Shown here in pieces: positions 1 to 8,576 of a stretch of 64,000 nucleotides of DNA. A model generated the notes under the pieces. It made no database searches and was not told where the DNA came from. It worked only from the letters and a program-made list of their open reading frames with translations. The first letter of the stretch is position 1, and each line of letters starts with the position of its first letter. The stretch is from an uncultured Oscillospiraceae bacterium (GTDB lineage: Bacteria; Bacillota; Clostridia; Oscillospirales; Oscillospiraceae): positions 1 through 64,000 of the forward strand of contig CANQVL010000005.1 in assembly GCA_947627285.1 (NCBI GenBank), read 5' to 3'. A program made the translations under genes and the position numbers.

Positions 1-66
1 AAAGCAGGAAACGGCATGACCGAAATCATGCCGTCCCTGCAAAACTTGATAAAACTTTCTTACGAT

Positions 67-94
67 AGCCCCGGTTTTGGGGGCTTTTTTTTTT
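67..94 (+). terminator. Rho-independent terminator
   Basis: AGCCCC at 67-72 pairs with GGGGCT at 80-85 and is followed by a run of ten T (85-94). It ends a transcript entering from the left of the window. A second, perfect 9-bp hairpin (ACGGCATGA 11-19 with TCATGCCGT 26-34) lies just upstream without a T-run and probably belongs to the same 3' end. Confidence 0.85.
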
Positions 95-105
95 CAAAAA
101 AACTG

Positions 106-134
106 TTGACAACCGCCCACAACTGTGTTATTGT
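106..134 (+). promoter_or_regulatory. SigA-type promoter of the GntR-ABC operon
   Basis: TTGACA at 106-111, a 17-nt spacer, then TATTGT at 129-134. The -10 box lies inside the left arm of the operator at 125-158, so a bound repressor would block RNA polymerase. Confidence 0.75.
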
Positions 135-158
135 ATTAATCGCCTAATACAATAACAC
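125..158 (+). promoter_or_regulatory. Operator: perfect 14-bp inverted repeat
   Basis: GTGTTATTGTATTA (125-138) and its exact reverse complement TAATACAATAACAC (145-158) are separated by ATCGCC. The palindrome covers the -10 box and the expected transcription start and ends 3 nt before the AGGAGG ribosome site (161-166) of the GntR gene. That position and symmetry are typical of autoregulation by YtrA-type GntR repressors; binding is inferred. Confidence 0.75.
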
Positions 159-172
159 AAAGGAGGATTGAG

Positions 173-535
173 ATGGAATGGCGGCTTGACGGGAGCGGAC
201 CCATCTGGGAGCAGATAGCCGTGGAGCTGAAGACCCGCGTCGCTGCCGGGCAGCTCCGGCCCGGGGAGAGGCTCAGCGGCGTTCGGGAGCTGGCTCTGGA
301 GGCGGGCGTCAACCCGAACACAATGCAGAGGGCCCTTTCGGAGCTGGAGCGCCAGGGGCTCCTGTACTCCCAGCGCACGGCGGGCAGGTTCGTCACGGAG
401 GACCGGGAGATCATCGGCGAAGCCCGCCGGGAGCTGGCGGAGGAGCGCGTCCAAAGCTTCCTCGGCTCAATGGACGGCCTTGGCTACACCCTGGAGGAGA
501 TAATCGGGCTTTTGAAAAAGGAAAAGGAGAAATGA
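173..535 (+). CDS. GntR family transcriptional regulator, YtrA subfamily
   Basis: A 120-residue repressor-like protein. Residues about 8-76 form the GntR winged helix-turn-helix, with RPGERLSGVRELA and NPNTMQRALSELERQGL as the recognisable core, followed only by a short helical tail. That size is typical of the YtrA subfamily, which lacks a large ligand domain and usually controls an adjacent ABC transporter. The start has an AGGAGG site 6 nt upstream. The gene overlaps the following ATPase gene by 4 nt (ATGA), so the two are translationally coupled. Autoregulation through the palindrome at 125-158 is likely. The inducer is unknown; cell-wall antibiotics induce some relatives. Confidence 0.9.
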   Translation: MEWRLDGSGPIWEQIAVELKTRVAAGQLRPGERLSGVRELALEAGVNPNTMQRALSELERQGLLYSQRTAGRFVTEDREIIGEARRELAEERVQSFLGSMDGLGYTLEEIIGLLKKEKEK

Positions 536-1233
536 AAATGCCAACACTCAAATGCACCGCCCTGACAAAGAGCTACGGGCGGGTAAAAGCGCTGGAGGAC
601 GTAAACCTTACGGTGGAACCGGGGCGCGTCGTGGGGCTTTTGGGGCCCAACGGCAGCGGCAAGACCACGCTTATAAAGCTTGCCAACGGCCTGCTCACCC
701 CCACCTCCGGCAAGATACTCATAAACGGCCTTGAGCCGGGGATAGAGTCAAAGAAGGTAATATCCTATCTGCCGGAGCGTCCGGGTCTTCCCGACTGGAT
801 GAGCTCTGCGGACCTTACGGGCTTTTACGGCGACTTTTACGCCGATTTCGACCCCGCCGCCGCCCGCGATATGCTCTCGCGCCTGGGCATCGACATGAAG
901 TCGAAGCTGAAGCACCTTTCAAAGGGCAGCAGGGAGAAGGTCCAGCTCATAATGGTGATGTCCCGCAAGGCGGGGCTCTATCTCCTCGACGAGCCCATCG
1001 GCGGCGTTGACCCGGCGGCGCGTGACTACATTCTCGGCACCATAATCTCAAACTACAACCCCAACGCCTCGGTGATAATCTCAACCCACCTCATCGCCGA
1101 CGTGGAGAAGGTGCTGGACGACGTTATATTCATAAACCACGGCAGGGTCGTCCTGGCGTCCCCGGCAGACGAGCTGCGGGAAAAGCAGGGCAAGAGCGTA
1201 GACAGCATATTCAGGGAGGTGTTCAAATGTTAG
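532..1233 (+). CDS. ABC transporter ATP-binding protein
   Basis: A 233-residue ATPase subunit. Walker A (GPNGSGKT) is at residues 38-45, the signature is the divergent LSKGSREKVQL instead of LSGGQ, and Walker B is LYLLDEPIGGVDP. A degenerate signature of this kind is common in YtrB/BcrA-like exporters paired with GntR regulators. It overlaps the GntR gene by 4 nt and the next membrane gene by 7 nt, so the three form one operon. The substrate cannot be told from sequence; export of a peptide or antibiotic, or a cell-envelope stress response, is the usual role. Confidence 0.9.
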   Translation: MKMPTLKCTALTKSYGRVKALEDVNLTVEPGRVVGLLGPNGSGKTTLIKLANGLLTPTSGKILINGLEPGIESKKVISYLPERPGLPDWMSSADLTGFYGDFYADFDPAAARDMLSRLGIDMKSKLKHLSKGSREKVQLIMVMSRKAGLYLLDEPIGGVDPAARDYILGTIISNYNPNASVIISTHLIADVEKVLDDVIFINHGRVVLASPADELREKQGKSVDSIFREVFKC

Positions 1234-2030
1234 GAAAGCTTTTAAAGCACGAGCTTCGCGCCACGGCCCACACCATGCTTCCGATACTCGGCATAATGCT
1301 CCTGGTGTCGGCGATGGCGAACCTGGGCCTTCGCTTCATGGACGGCAGGAGCGTCCCGGCGGTGGTGTCGGTGATGTGTACGCTCATCGTGGTGATTTTC
1401 GGCGTGGGGCTTTTCGCCATGGGAATGGTGGCAATCTTTATGATGGTCCGCCGCTTCCGCGACAACCTCCTGCGGGACGAGGGCTACATCATGCACACCC
1501 TGCCGGTCAGCGTCCACGCCCAGATATGGAGCAAGGTCATCGTCTCCTCCCTCTGGTACGCCCTCACCGGCGCCGCCGTGGTGCTGTCCTGTATGCTCGC
1601 CGCCGCGGACATCGAGTTTATCCGCTCCGTGGGAAAGGCTCTGAAGGAGTTCATGCGCCTCATGGCTGAGGACGTCAAAAACATAGAGATACTCTTTGAG
1701 GTCCTCGCCCTCCTGGTTTTGGGCGCCCTCTCCGTCAGCCTGAGCTTTGACGCCGCCCTCGCCGTGGGCCACTCCTTCCCAAGCCGCAAAATGCTCATCT
1801 CCGTCTGCGTATTCGTGGCGATGCTGGTCCTGAGCCAGACCGCCGCCGCGCTCATCTCCAAGGCGGTGAACGACACGGGACTTCTGGAGCTGGTGGACAG
1901 CCGCGTCACAGGCTTTATGGCGGCATGGCGCGCCGTCTGCGCCTACGCTGCCGCCCTCCTCGCCGCCTACGGCGCCGTGTGCTATGCCATCACCGCCTAC
2001 TTCCTGAAACGACACTTAAACCTGGAATAG
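1227..2030 (+). CDS. ABC transporter membrane subunit (ABC-2-like)
   Basis: A 267-residue hydrophobic protein with about six membrane segments, including stretches near residues 15-35, 45-75, 105-130, 165-185, 200-220 and 235-260. Order and overlap with the ATPase gene mark it as the permease partner. The sequence is not close to a named family I can identify; it resembles permeases found behind YtrA-type regulators in Clostridia. A strong terminator follows 18 nt after the stop codon, ending the three-gene operon. Confidence 0.75.
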   Translation: MLGKLLKHELRATAHTMLPILGIMLLVSAMANLGLRFMDGRSVPAVVSVMCTLIVVIFGVGLFAMGMVAIFMMVRRFRDNLLRDEGYIMHTLPVSVHAQIWSKVIVSSLWYALTGAAVVLSCMLAAADIEFIRSVGKALKEFMRLMAEDVKNIEILFEVLALLVLGALSVSLSFDAALAVGHSFPSRKMLISVCVFVAMLVLSQTAAALISKAVNDTGLLELVDSRVTGFMAAWRAVCAYAAALLAAYGAVCYAITAYFLKRHLNLE

Positions 2031-2047
2031 AAAAGTATACCCTCACC

Positions 2048-2086
2048 CCGCCGGACAGGAGCTTCCGCCCCCGTCCGGCGGTTTTT
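2048..2086 (+). terminator. Terminator of the GntR-ABC operon
   Basis: CCGCCGGAC (2048-2056) pairs perfectly with GTCCGGCGG (2073-2081) and is followed by TTTTT. Confidence 0.85.
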
Positions 2087-2087
2087 C

Positions 2088-2116
2088 TTGATAAATCTGC
2101 GTAACTGTGTTATCCT
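2088..2116 (+). promoter_or_regulatory. Promoter of mutS2
   Basis: TTGATA at 2088-2093, a 17-nt spacer, TATCCT at 2111-2116, ahead of the mutS2 ribosome site GGGGTG at 2146-2151. Confidence 0.6.
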
Positions 2117-2157
2117 GTAAACAATAATAAGATAAACCGCAAAATGGGGTGAAAACC

Positions 2158-4524
2158 ATGACGCTTTACGAAAAATCCCAATCCATTCTTGAGCTGCCCG
2201 CCGTGCTGGATATGCTCGCCGCCAGGTGCGTCTCCGACGGGGCGAAGGACGCCGCCCGCGCCCTTGCTCCCTCCTCCGACAGGGCGGAGGCAGAGCGCCG
2301 GCAGACCGAGACCTCCGACGCCAGGGACATGATGACCCTCTACTCCGCCCCCTCCTTTGACGGTGTGAAGGACATACGCGACAGCTTAAAGCGCACCGAC
2401 GCGGGAGGTATGCTCAACACCCGTGAGCTTACGGACATAGCCCACGTCCTCCGCGCCGCCAGAAACGCCGTCTCCTACGCCTCGGGCGACGAGAGCGGCG
2501 CCAGGTCCATCGGCTATCTCTTCTCCTCCCTCCACGCGAACCGCTACCTGGAGGACAAGATAACCAACTCCATCGTTGGCGAGGGCGAGCTTGCCGACTC
2601 CGCCTCCACGGAGCTTGCGGACATCAGAAGGGCGATGCGCGTTGCCGGCAGCAAGGTGCGCGAGGCGCTTCAAAAGATAATAACCTCCCCGACCTACGCC
2701 AAGGTCCTCCAGGAGCCAATCATCACCGTGAAAAACGGGCGCTACGTGGTGCCCGTCAAGGCGGAGCACAAGGGCGCCGTGCCGGGCCTCACCCACGACA
2801 TATCCTCCTCCGGCGCAACACTCTTTATCGAGCCCATGAGTGCGGTGAAGGCCAACAACGAGATACGCGAGCTTTTGGCGCGGGAGGAGCGGGAGGTGGA
2901 GCGCATACTCCGGGAGCTGTCCGCCGAGGCGTCGGACTTCTCCGAGAGCATAGCCCTGGATTACAACCTGCTCACCCAGCTCGACCTCATATTCGCCAAG
3001 GCGAAGCTGAGCTATGACCTGAACTGCGCCCGCCCCGCCTTCTCGGACAACGGCGGGATCGTCCTCAAAAAGGCGCGCCACCCCCTGCTGCGCCAGTCCG
3101 AGGCGGTGCCCATCGACATTGAGCTGGGCGGCGGCTTTGACACGCTGGTCATAACCGGACCCAACACCGGCGGAAAGACGGTGAGCCTCAAGACCCTGGG
3201 GCTTTTGTGCCTCATGGCCCAGTGCGGGCTCCATATCCCCGCCGGCGACGAGAGCTCCATACCCCTTTTCCAAAAGGTCCTGGCGGACATAGGCGACGAG
3301 CAGTCCATAGAGCAGTCCCTCTCCACCTTCTCCTCCCACATGACCAACATCGTGGGGATACTCTCCGAGTGCGGCGAGGGGACGCTCGCCCTCTTTGACG
3401 AGCTGGGCGCGGGGACGGACCCGGCGGAGGGCGCGGCGCTGGCTGTGGCAATCATAGAATACGCCCGGAGCATAGGCGCGCACATCGCCGCCACCACCCA
3501 CTACGCGGAGCTGAAGATATACGCCATGACCGAGCGCGGCGTGATGAACGCCTCCTGCGAGTTTGACGTGAAGACCCTGAAGCCCACCTACCGCCTCCTC
3601 ATGGGCATACCCGGCAAGTCCAACGCCTTTGCCATCTCCGAGCGCCTGGGCCTTCCCGGGCACATCATCGACGACGCCAAAAGGCGCATGGACCAGGGCG
3701 ACGCCGACTTCGAGGAGGCGCTTTCAAAGCTGGAGGAGAACCGCAAGGTCTCCGAGGAGCGGAAAATGGAGACCGCCGAGACGCTGAGAAGGGCGAAGGA
3801 GGACCTGGACGCCGCCGAAAGGGAGCGGAAAAGGGCGGAGGAGGAGCGGCTCAAATTCACCAGGAACGCCCGTGGCGAGGCCGAGCGCATCATCGAGGAC
3901 GCCCGCCGCGCCGCCGACGAGGCGTTCAGGGAGATCGAGCGTATGCGCCGCGAGGCGGCGTCGGACACCGACTGGCAGCGCCTCAACGAGGCGAAGGCCA
4001 GACTCCGCCGGGGTCTGAACGAGGCGCAGGACCGCGTGACGCCGGAGAGACAGCAATACGTGGAGCGGGAGAGGACCCGCGACGCGGTGAAGGGCGACAC
4101 GGTGGAGATAATATCCATCGGCGCCCGCGCCCAGGTGCTCCGGGTGGACCCGGACGGCACCCTCCGGCTTCAGGCGGGGATAATGAAGGTCACGGCAAAG
4201 CAGAGCGAGGTGCGGGTAGTCGAGCCCGAGAAGCCCAAGGCGAAGCCCGCCGCCGTATCCGTGCCCGTGTCCTCCGAGGGTGCGGGGTCGGAGCTGGACG
4301 TGCGCGGCATGACCGCCGAGGAGACCGTGGCGCTGGTGGAGCGGTTCATCGACAGGGCGCAGATGCGCCACCTCAACCAGGTGACGATAATCCACGGCAA
4401 GGGCACCGGCGTGCTGAGAAAGGCCGTCCACGAGTGCCTCAAGCGCTCAAAGCAGGTGAAAAGCTACCGTCTGGGCAGGTTCGGCGAGGGCGAGAGCGGC
4501 GTCACGATAGTGGAGATAAAATGA
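2158..4524 (+). CDS. mutS2: MutS2 family ATPase/endonuclease
   Basis: A 788-residue protein with the full MutS2 plan. It has a MutS-like core and lever region (about 1-310), an ABC-type ATPase with Walker A GPNTGGKT (334-341), signature LSTFSSHM and Walker B LALFDELGAGTDP, a long charged coiled coil (about 510-640), and a C-terminal Smr nuclease domain with ELDVRGMTAEE and IIHGKGTGVLRK. It lacks the N-terminal mismatch-recognition domain of MutS1. Known roles of the family are suppression of recombination and rescue of collided ribosomes through the Smr domain. I chose ATG 2158, 6 nt after GGGGTG; an in-frame GTG at 2149 would overlap that ribosome site. Confidence 0.96.
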   Translation: MTLYEKSQSILELPAVLDMLAARCVSDGAKDAARALAPSSDRAEAERRQTETSDARDMMTLYSAPSFDGVKDIRDSLKRTDAGGMLNTRELTDIAHVLRAARNAVSYASGDESGARSIGYLFSSLHANRYLEDKITNSIVGEGELADSASTELADIRRAMRVAGSKVREALQKIITSPTYAKVLQEPIITVKNGRYVVPVKAEHKGAVPGLTHDISSSGATLFIEPMSAVKANNEIRELLAREEREVERILRELSAEASDFSESIALDYNLLTQLDLIFAKAKLSYDLNCARPAFSDNGGIVLKKARHPLLRQSEAVPIDIELGGGFDTLVITGPNTGGKTVSLKTLGLLCLMAQCGLHIPAGDESSIPLFQKVLADIGDEQSIEQSLSTFSSHMTNIVGILSECGEGTLALFDELGAGTDPAEGAALAVAIIEYARSIGAHIAATTHYAELKIYAMTERGVMNASCEFDVKTLKPTYRLLMGIPGKSNAFAISERLGLPGHIIDDAKRRMDQGDADFEEALSKLEENRKVSEERKMETAETLRRAKEDLDAAERERKRAEEERLKFTRNARGEAERIIEDARRAADEAFREIERMRREAASDTDWQRLNEAKARLRRGLNEAQDRVTPERQQYVERERTRDAVKGDTVEIISIGARAQVLRVDPDGTLRLQAGIMKVTAKQSEVRVVEPEKPKAKPAAVSVPVSSEGAGSELDVRGMTAEETVALVERFIDRAQMRHLNQVTIIHGKGTGVLRKAVHECLKRSKQVKSYRLGRFGEGESGVTIVEIK

Positions 4525-4597
4525 GCTGACCGCCCTTCTTGGTCAAATTGGCACTATTTTTTCGGGTTTTAAGGTCAATATTCAACACAATTATTCA

Positions 4598-4626
4598 TTG
4601 ACGAGAGAGGCGCTCTTTGATAAAAT
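4598..4626 (+). promoter_or_regulatory. Promoter of the HPr-like gene
   Basis: TTGACG at 4598-4603, a 17-nt spacer, TAAAAT at 4621-4626. The leader is about 55 nt and ends in an AAGGAGGGG site before ATG 4690. Confidence 0.75.
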
Positions 4627-4689
4627 GTTGTCATCGTTTATAACCGTTCCGTGGGCATGGGCCTGCGCACTTTTTAAGGAGGGGCATCT

Positions 4690-4953
4690 ATGTTTGCTAA
4701 AACAGTCGAGGTCAAGAATCAGGTCGGTCTGAGAGCCAGGCCCGCCACCTTCTTCACCCAGAAGGCCAATGAGTTCAAGTGCCAGGTCTGGATCGAGAAG
4801 GAGGAGCGCCGCGTCAACGCCAAGAGCCTGCTGGGAGTCCTTTCCCTGGGAATAATCAAGGGCATGACCATCTCCATCGCCGCCGACGGCGAGGACGAGG
4901 AGCGCGCCGTGGAGACCCTTTGCGACCTCATCTCCCACGACTTCGCGGAGTGA
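4690..4953 (+). CDS. HPr-like protein with Arg15 (Crh-like)
   Basis: An 87-residue protein with the HPr fold pattern. The HPr active-site motif GLHARPA reads GLRARPA here, so the phosphohistidine at position 15 is replaced by Arg15 (codon AGA). The regulatory serine is kept: S46 in AKSLLGVLSLGI. It therefore cannot carry phosphate in the PTS through His15 but could still be phosphorylated on Ser46 by HPr kinase, like Bacillus Crh, which has Gln15. Crh-type proteins act as CcpA co-regulators or metabolic sensors; that role is inferred. It stands alone between its own promoter and a terminator, next to uvrC. No hprK, ccpA or PTS gene is in the window. Confidence 0.85.
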   Translation: MFAKTVEVKNQVGLRARPATFFTQKANEFKCQVWIEKEERRVNAKSLLGVLSLGIIKGMTISIAADGEDEERAVETLCDLISHDFAE

Positions 4954-4970
4954 TCCCGCAACCGCAAATA

Positions 4971-5010
4971 AAAACGGTCTGTTTCAGCAATAATGAAACA
5001 GGCCGTTTTA
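4971..5010 (+). terminator. Terminator after the HPr-like gene
   Basis: AAAACGGTCTGTTTCA (4971-4986) pairs with TGAAACAGGCCGTTTT (4994-5009) over 16 bp with one G-T pair; the stem itself ends in the T-run. It could act in both directions. Confidence 0.8.
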
Positions 5011-5081
5011 GCTTGTCAAAAGGGGAGTTGCCCTTTTTGACGGTTCAAAACGACTTGCCGCATTACCTTTGACGAGGGGGG

Positions 5082-6917
5082 ATGACCGTGAATCCAAAGC
5101 TTGACGAGCTGCGCGAAAAGGCGGCGGCGCTGCCCTTGAAGCCGGGGTGCTACATCATGCTGAACGCCGAAGGCACGGTCATCTACGTGGGCAAGGCCAA
5201 GGCGCTTCGCAACCGCGTCAGCTCCTACTTCCACGGCTCCCACAACGCCAAGACCGAGGCGATGATCTCCAATATCGACGACTTCAACGTGATAATCGCC
5301 AAGTCCGAGTTTGAGGCGCTGGTGCTGGAAAACTCCCTGATAAAGCACCACTCCCCGAAATACAACATTTTGCTCAAGGACGACAAGGGCTATCCCTTCG
5401 TCCGGCTCGACGTAAAAGCCAAATACCCCCGCTTCTCCATAGCCTCCCGCAGGGCAAAGGACGGCGCGGAGTATTTCGGGCCCTTCGGTTCCCGCGGCAA
5501 CACCAAGACCGCCCTGGAAATGCTCCTGAAGGCGCTGAAGCTCCCAACCTGCTCCAAAAGCTTCCCCCGTGACATCGGCAGGGACCGCCCGTGCCTCAAC
5601 CACCACATGGGCGTCTGCGACGCCTGGTGCGCCGGGACCTTGACGGAGGAGGACTACCGGGCACGCGTGGACCAGGCGGTCATGGTCCTCAAGGGCAGGG
5701 GAAGGGAGCTTGCCGGACGCCTGACGGAGCAGATGTCCCAGGCGGCGGAGGAGCTTAAATTCGAGGAGGCGGCGCGCCTCAGGGACACCGTAAAGGCGCT
5801 GAGCCTTCTGGAGACCCGCCAGACCGTCCTCAACAAGGGCGCCTCGGACACCGACGCCGTGGGCTTCTACGAGGGCCAGGTCCGCTCCGCCTTCGCCGTC
5901 CTCCACTACGTCCGGGGACAGCTTCTGGCAAAGGACTGCGAGCTCTTTGAGGACCCGCTGGGCGACTTTGGCGAGAGCGTATCCCTCCTTGTGCGCCAAT
6001 ATTACTTCGACGCCGGCTTCATCCCCTCCCGCGTCCTCCTGCCCGTGGAGACCGAGGACATGGAGGAGCTGTCCCAATTCCTCACCGAAAAGGCGGGCCA
6101 CTCCGTCCTGGTGACGGTCCCGCAAAGGGGTATGTACCGGGAATTTATGACCGCCGCCGCCGAAAACGCCAGGGAGGAGGTGGAGCGGTCCACCACCGCC
6201 TATGAGCGCGTCTCCAAAACCGCCCGGTGGCTTGCCGACGCGCTGGGGCTTGACGCGCCGCCGGAGAGGATCGAGTCCTTCGACATCTCCAACACCGGCG
6301 CCGACGACGTGGTGGCGTCCATGGTGGTCTTTGTTGACGGAAAGCCGAAAAAGGGCGAATACAGAAAGTTCAAAATGCGCACTGTCGAGGGTCAGGACGA
6401 CTACGGCTCCATGCGCGAGGCCGTGGGCAGGCGCTTTGCCAGGTCCGCCTCGGGGGACGAGCGCTTCGGCGAGCTCCCCGACCTTCTGCTTATAGACGGC
6501 GGCGACAAACACGCCTCGGCGGCAAGGGACGCCATGCGCGACGCGGGAGCGGACGTGCCCGTTTTCGGCATGGTGAAGGACGACCGCCACCGCACCCGCG
6601 CCCTGGTGACCCCGGAGGGGCAGGAGATCTCCATACAGGCAAACCCGGCGGCGTTCTCCTTCATCGGCGGCATCCAGGAGGAGACTCACCGCTTCGCCAT
6701 AGAGTACCACCGGACCCTGAGATCGAAAAGGGTGAAAAAATCAAAGCTTGACGGCATACCCGGCGTTGGTGAGATACGAAAGGCGGAGCTTCTGCGCTTT
6801 TTCAAAAGCGTGAAGGCCGTGGAGAACGCAAGCTTTGAGGAGCTTTGCGCCGCCGTCCCGAAAAATACCGCCCGCGCGGTATTTGACCGGTTCCACCCGG
6901 AGGAGGAAAAGGAATGA
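5082..6917 (+). CDS. uvrC: Excinuclease ABC subunit C
   Basis: A 611-residue nucleotide-excision-repair nuclease that makes both incisions around UvrB-bound lesions. In order: GIY-YIG nuclease (about 15-92, with GCYIMLNAEGTVIYVGKAK), a Cys-containing linker, UVR motif for UvrB binding (AEELKFEEAARLRD), RNase H-like C-terminal nuclease (ESFDISNTGADDVV and LLIDGGDKH) and tandem helix-hairpin-helix (LDGIPGVGEIRKAELLRFF). The start is ATG 5082 with a GAGGGGGG site just upstream. It overlaps rsmD by 4 nt (ATGA), so repair, rRNA methylation and CoA genes are co-transcribed. Confidence 0.97.
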   Translation: MTVNPKLDELREKAAALPLKPGCYIMLNAEGTVIYVGKAKALRNRVSSYFHGSHNAKTEAMISNIDDFNVIIAKSEFEALVLENSLIKHHSPKYNILLKDDKGYPFVRLDVKAKYPRFSIASRRAKDGAEYFGPFGSRGNTKTALEMLLKALKLPTCSKSFPRDIGRDRPCLNHHMGVCDAWCAGTLTEEDYRARVDQAVMVLKGRGRELAGRLTEQMSQAAEELKFEEAARLRDTVKALSLLETRQTVLNKGASDTDAVGFYEGQVRSAFAVLHYVRGQLLAKDCELFEDPLGDFGESVSLLVRQYYFDAGFIPSRVLLPVETEDMEELSQFLTEKAGHSVLVTVPQRGMYREFMTAAAENAREEVERSTTAYERVSKTARWLADALGLDAPPERIESFDISNTGADDVVASMVVFVDGKPKKGEYRKFKMRTVEGQDDYGSMREAVGRRFARSASGDERFGELPDLLLIDGGDKHASAARDAMRDAGADVPVFGMVKDDRHRTRALVTPEGQEISIQANPAAFSFIGGIQEETHRFAIEYHRTLRSKRVKKSKLDGIPGVGEIRKAELLRFFKSVKAVENASFEELCAAVPKNTARAVFDRFHPEEEKE

Positions 6918-7453
6918 GAGTTATAACCGGCTCCGCCCGCGGCAGAAGGCTGAAGGAGCCCTCCAATTACGACATCCGCCCCACCACCGACAAGGTGAAG
7001 GAGTCCATGTTCAATATCCTCCAGTTCCGCCTGGAAAACGCCTCCGTTCTGGACCTTTTCGCCGGCACCGGACAGCTGGGGATCGAGGCCCTCTCCCGTG
7101 GCGCCGCCAACTGCGTATTCGTGGACCGCTCGCCCGAGGCAATACGCATAGTGGGTGAGAACCTGAGGGCGACGGGGCTTGAGAGCAGGGCAAGGGTGGT
7201 CCGCGCCGACTCCTTAGAGTACCTTGAGACCGCCCACGGCTTTGACATTATCCTCATGGACCCGCCCTACGCCCAGGAATTACTGGAAAAAGCATTAAAT
7301 ATCATCGGAAGATTTGACATTTTAAATAAAAATGGTATAATCATATGCGAGAGCGACAGGACCCGCGTTTTGCCCCGGCTCCCCGAGGCGGATTTCGCCG
7401 TGCGGGAGTATTGCTACGGGCGCGTGAAGCTCACGACCTATACGAGGATTTGA
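6914..7453 (+). CDS. rsmD: 16S rRNA (guanine966-N2)-methyltransferase RsmD
   Basis: A 179-residue class I SAM methyltransferase. The family N-terminus RVITGSARGRRL, the conserved RPTTDKVKESMFNIL, the SAM loop LDLFAGTGQLGIEALSRGA and the catalytic DPPY at residues 116-119 are all visible. It methylates G966 of 16S rRNA on the assembled 30S subunit. It overlaps uvrC by 4 nt and ends 3 nt before coaD; rsmD-coaD is a very widely conserved pair. Confidence 0.95.
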   Translation: MRVITGSARGRRLKEPSNYDIRPTTDKVKESMFNILQFRLENASVLDLFAGTGQLGIEALSRGAANCVFVDRSPEAIRIVGENLRATGLESRARVVRADSLEYLETAHGFDIILMDPPYAQELLEKALNIIGRFDILNKNGIIICESDRTRVLPRLPEADFAVREYCYGRVKLTTYTRI

Positions 7454-7456
7454 CAC

Positions 7457-7939
7457 ATGAAGATCGCCGTTTATCCCGGCTCCTTTGACCCCATCACCCT
7501 GGGGCACCTCAACATAATCAAAAGGGCTTCGCGGCTTTTTGACAGGGTCTACGTCTGCGTGGCGGTGAACTCCGCGAAAAAGCCCCATTTCAGCCTGGAG
7601 GAGCGGGCGGATTTCGTCCGCCGCGTCACCGAAAAGTACGGCAACGTGGAGGTCCGCACCTGCGACGGACTTTTGGTGGAGTACGCCCGCACCCTGGGCG
7701 CCACATTTATCGTCAAGGGCCTGCGCGCCGTCTCCGACTTTGAGATGGAATTTCAAATCGCCCTCCTCAACAAAAAGCTCGCCCCCGAGATCGAGACAGT
7801 CTTCCTCACCGCCGACGAGAAGTATACATACCTCTCCTCCACCATCGCACGGGAGATGGCGACGTACAACGCCGACATCTCCAGGGTCGTGCCCAGGGAG
7901 ATAATCCCCGACGTGCTGGAAAGGCTCAGCGGAAAATAA
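7457..7939 (+). CDS. coaD: Phosphopantetheine adenylyltransferase
   Basis: A 160-residue nucleotidyltransferase that makes dephospho-CoA from 4'-phosphopantetheine and ATP, the fourth step of CoA synthesis. It has YPGSFDPITLGH at residues 6-17 (the T/HxGH nucleotide-binding motif is TLGH), the conserved KGLRAVSDFEMEFQIALLN segment and the YLSSTIARE motif near residue 125. Length is normal for the family. It follows rsmD by 3 nt. Confidence 0.96.
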   Translation: MKIAVYPGSFDPITLGHLNIIKRASRLFDRVYVCVAVNSAKKPHFSLEERADFVRRVTEKYGNVEVRTCDGLLVEYARTLGATFIVKGLRAVSDFEMEFQIALLNKKLAPEIETVFLTADEKYTYLSSTIAREMATYNADISRVVPREIIPDVLERLSGK

Positions 7940-7972
7940 AAATCATTTCACACACAGAAAGGATAAAATACT

Positions 7973-8488
7973 ATGGGCAACGACGTAATGGAACTCATCG
8001 ACATGCTCTACAACATGATCACCGACGCGTGGGGCCTCCCCCTCGGCGCGGAGAAGTGCGTTATAGAGCGGGACAAGGTCCTGGACCTTCTGGACGAGAT
8101 AAAGTCCCAGCTCCCCAAGGAGCTTGAGGAGGCACGGCGCCTTGTGGCGTCCCGCGCCGAGTTTGTCAGCAACGCCAAGCGCGAGGCCGAGTCCATGCGC
8201 AAGGTCGCGGAGCAGCGCGCCCGCCAGCTCGTGGACCAGGAGGAGGTTGTCCGCGCCGCCAAGCAGCGCGCCAATGAGATCATAACCGCCGCCGAGCAGA
8301 AATCAGCCGAGCTCAGGCGCGTCGCCAACGAGTACGCCGACGACGCCCTTCGCCGCACCGAGGACGCCATCTCCGAGGCGCTCAATGAGGTCCACCAGTC
8401 CCGCACCCGCTTCCGCTCCGCCTCCGCCGCGGCAATGCCCCAGATGAGGACCGAGACCGCCGCCTCCCAGACCGACATAGAGCTCTGA
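7973..8488 (+). CDS. Coiled-coil protein downstream of coaD
   Basis: A 171-residue, highly charged, Ala-rich protein without signal peptide or membrane segment. Residues about 35-145 are predicted by eye to form one long coiled coil with heptads such as KELEEARRLVASRAEFV and AEQRARQLVDQEEVVRAAK. Proteins of this look sit beside coaD in many Clostridia and are often labelled ATPase or ATP-synthase-like; nothing here supports an enzymatic role. It ends the uvrC-rsmD-coaD operon before a strong terminator. Function unknown; a DivIVA-like scaffolding role is possible. Confidence 0.7.
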   Translation: MGNDVMELIDMLYNMITDAWGLPLGAEKCVIERDKVLDLLDEIKSQLPKELEEARRLVASRAEFVSNAKREAESMRKVAEQRARQLVDQEEVVRAAKQRANEIITAAEQKSAELRRVANEYADDALRRTEDAISEALNEVHQSRTRFRSASAAAMPQMRTETAASQTDIEL

Positions 8489-8542
8489 AACCTCCCGCCT
8501 GCCCGCGCGTGTATCCCAGAATAAGTAAATCCGCCGCACCAT

Positions 8543-8576
8543 CCCCTGAGGAAAAATTCCTCAGGGGCATTTTTTT
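8543..8576 (+). terminator. Terminator of the uvrC-coaD operon
   Basis: CCCCTGAGGAA (8543-8553) pairs perfectly with TTCCTCAGGGG (8557-8567) around AAA, followed by seven T. A weaker GGGG/CCCC hairpin with GTTTTTT follows at 8593-8613. The rest of 8489-8840 holds only the mraZ promoter and operator. Confidence 0.9.
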
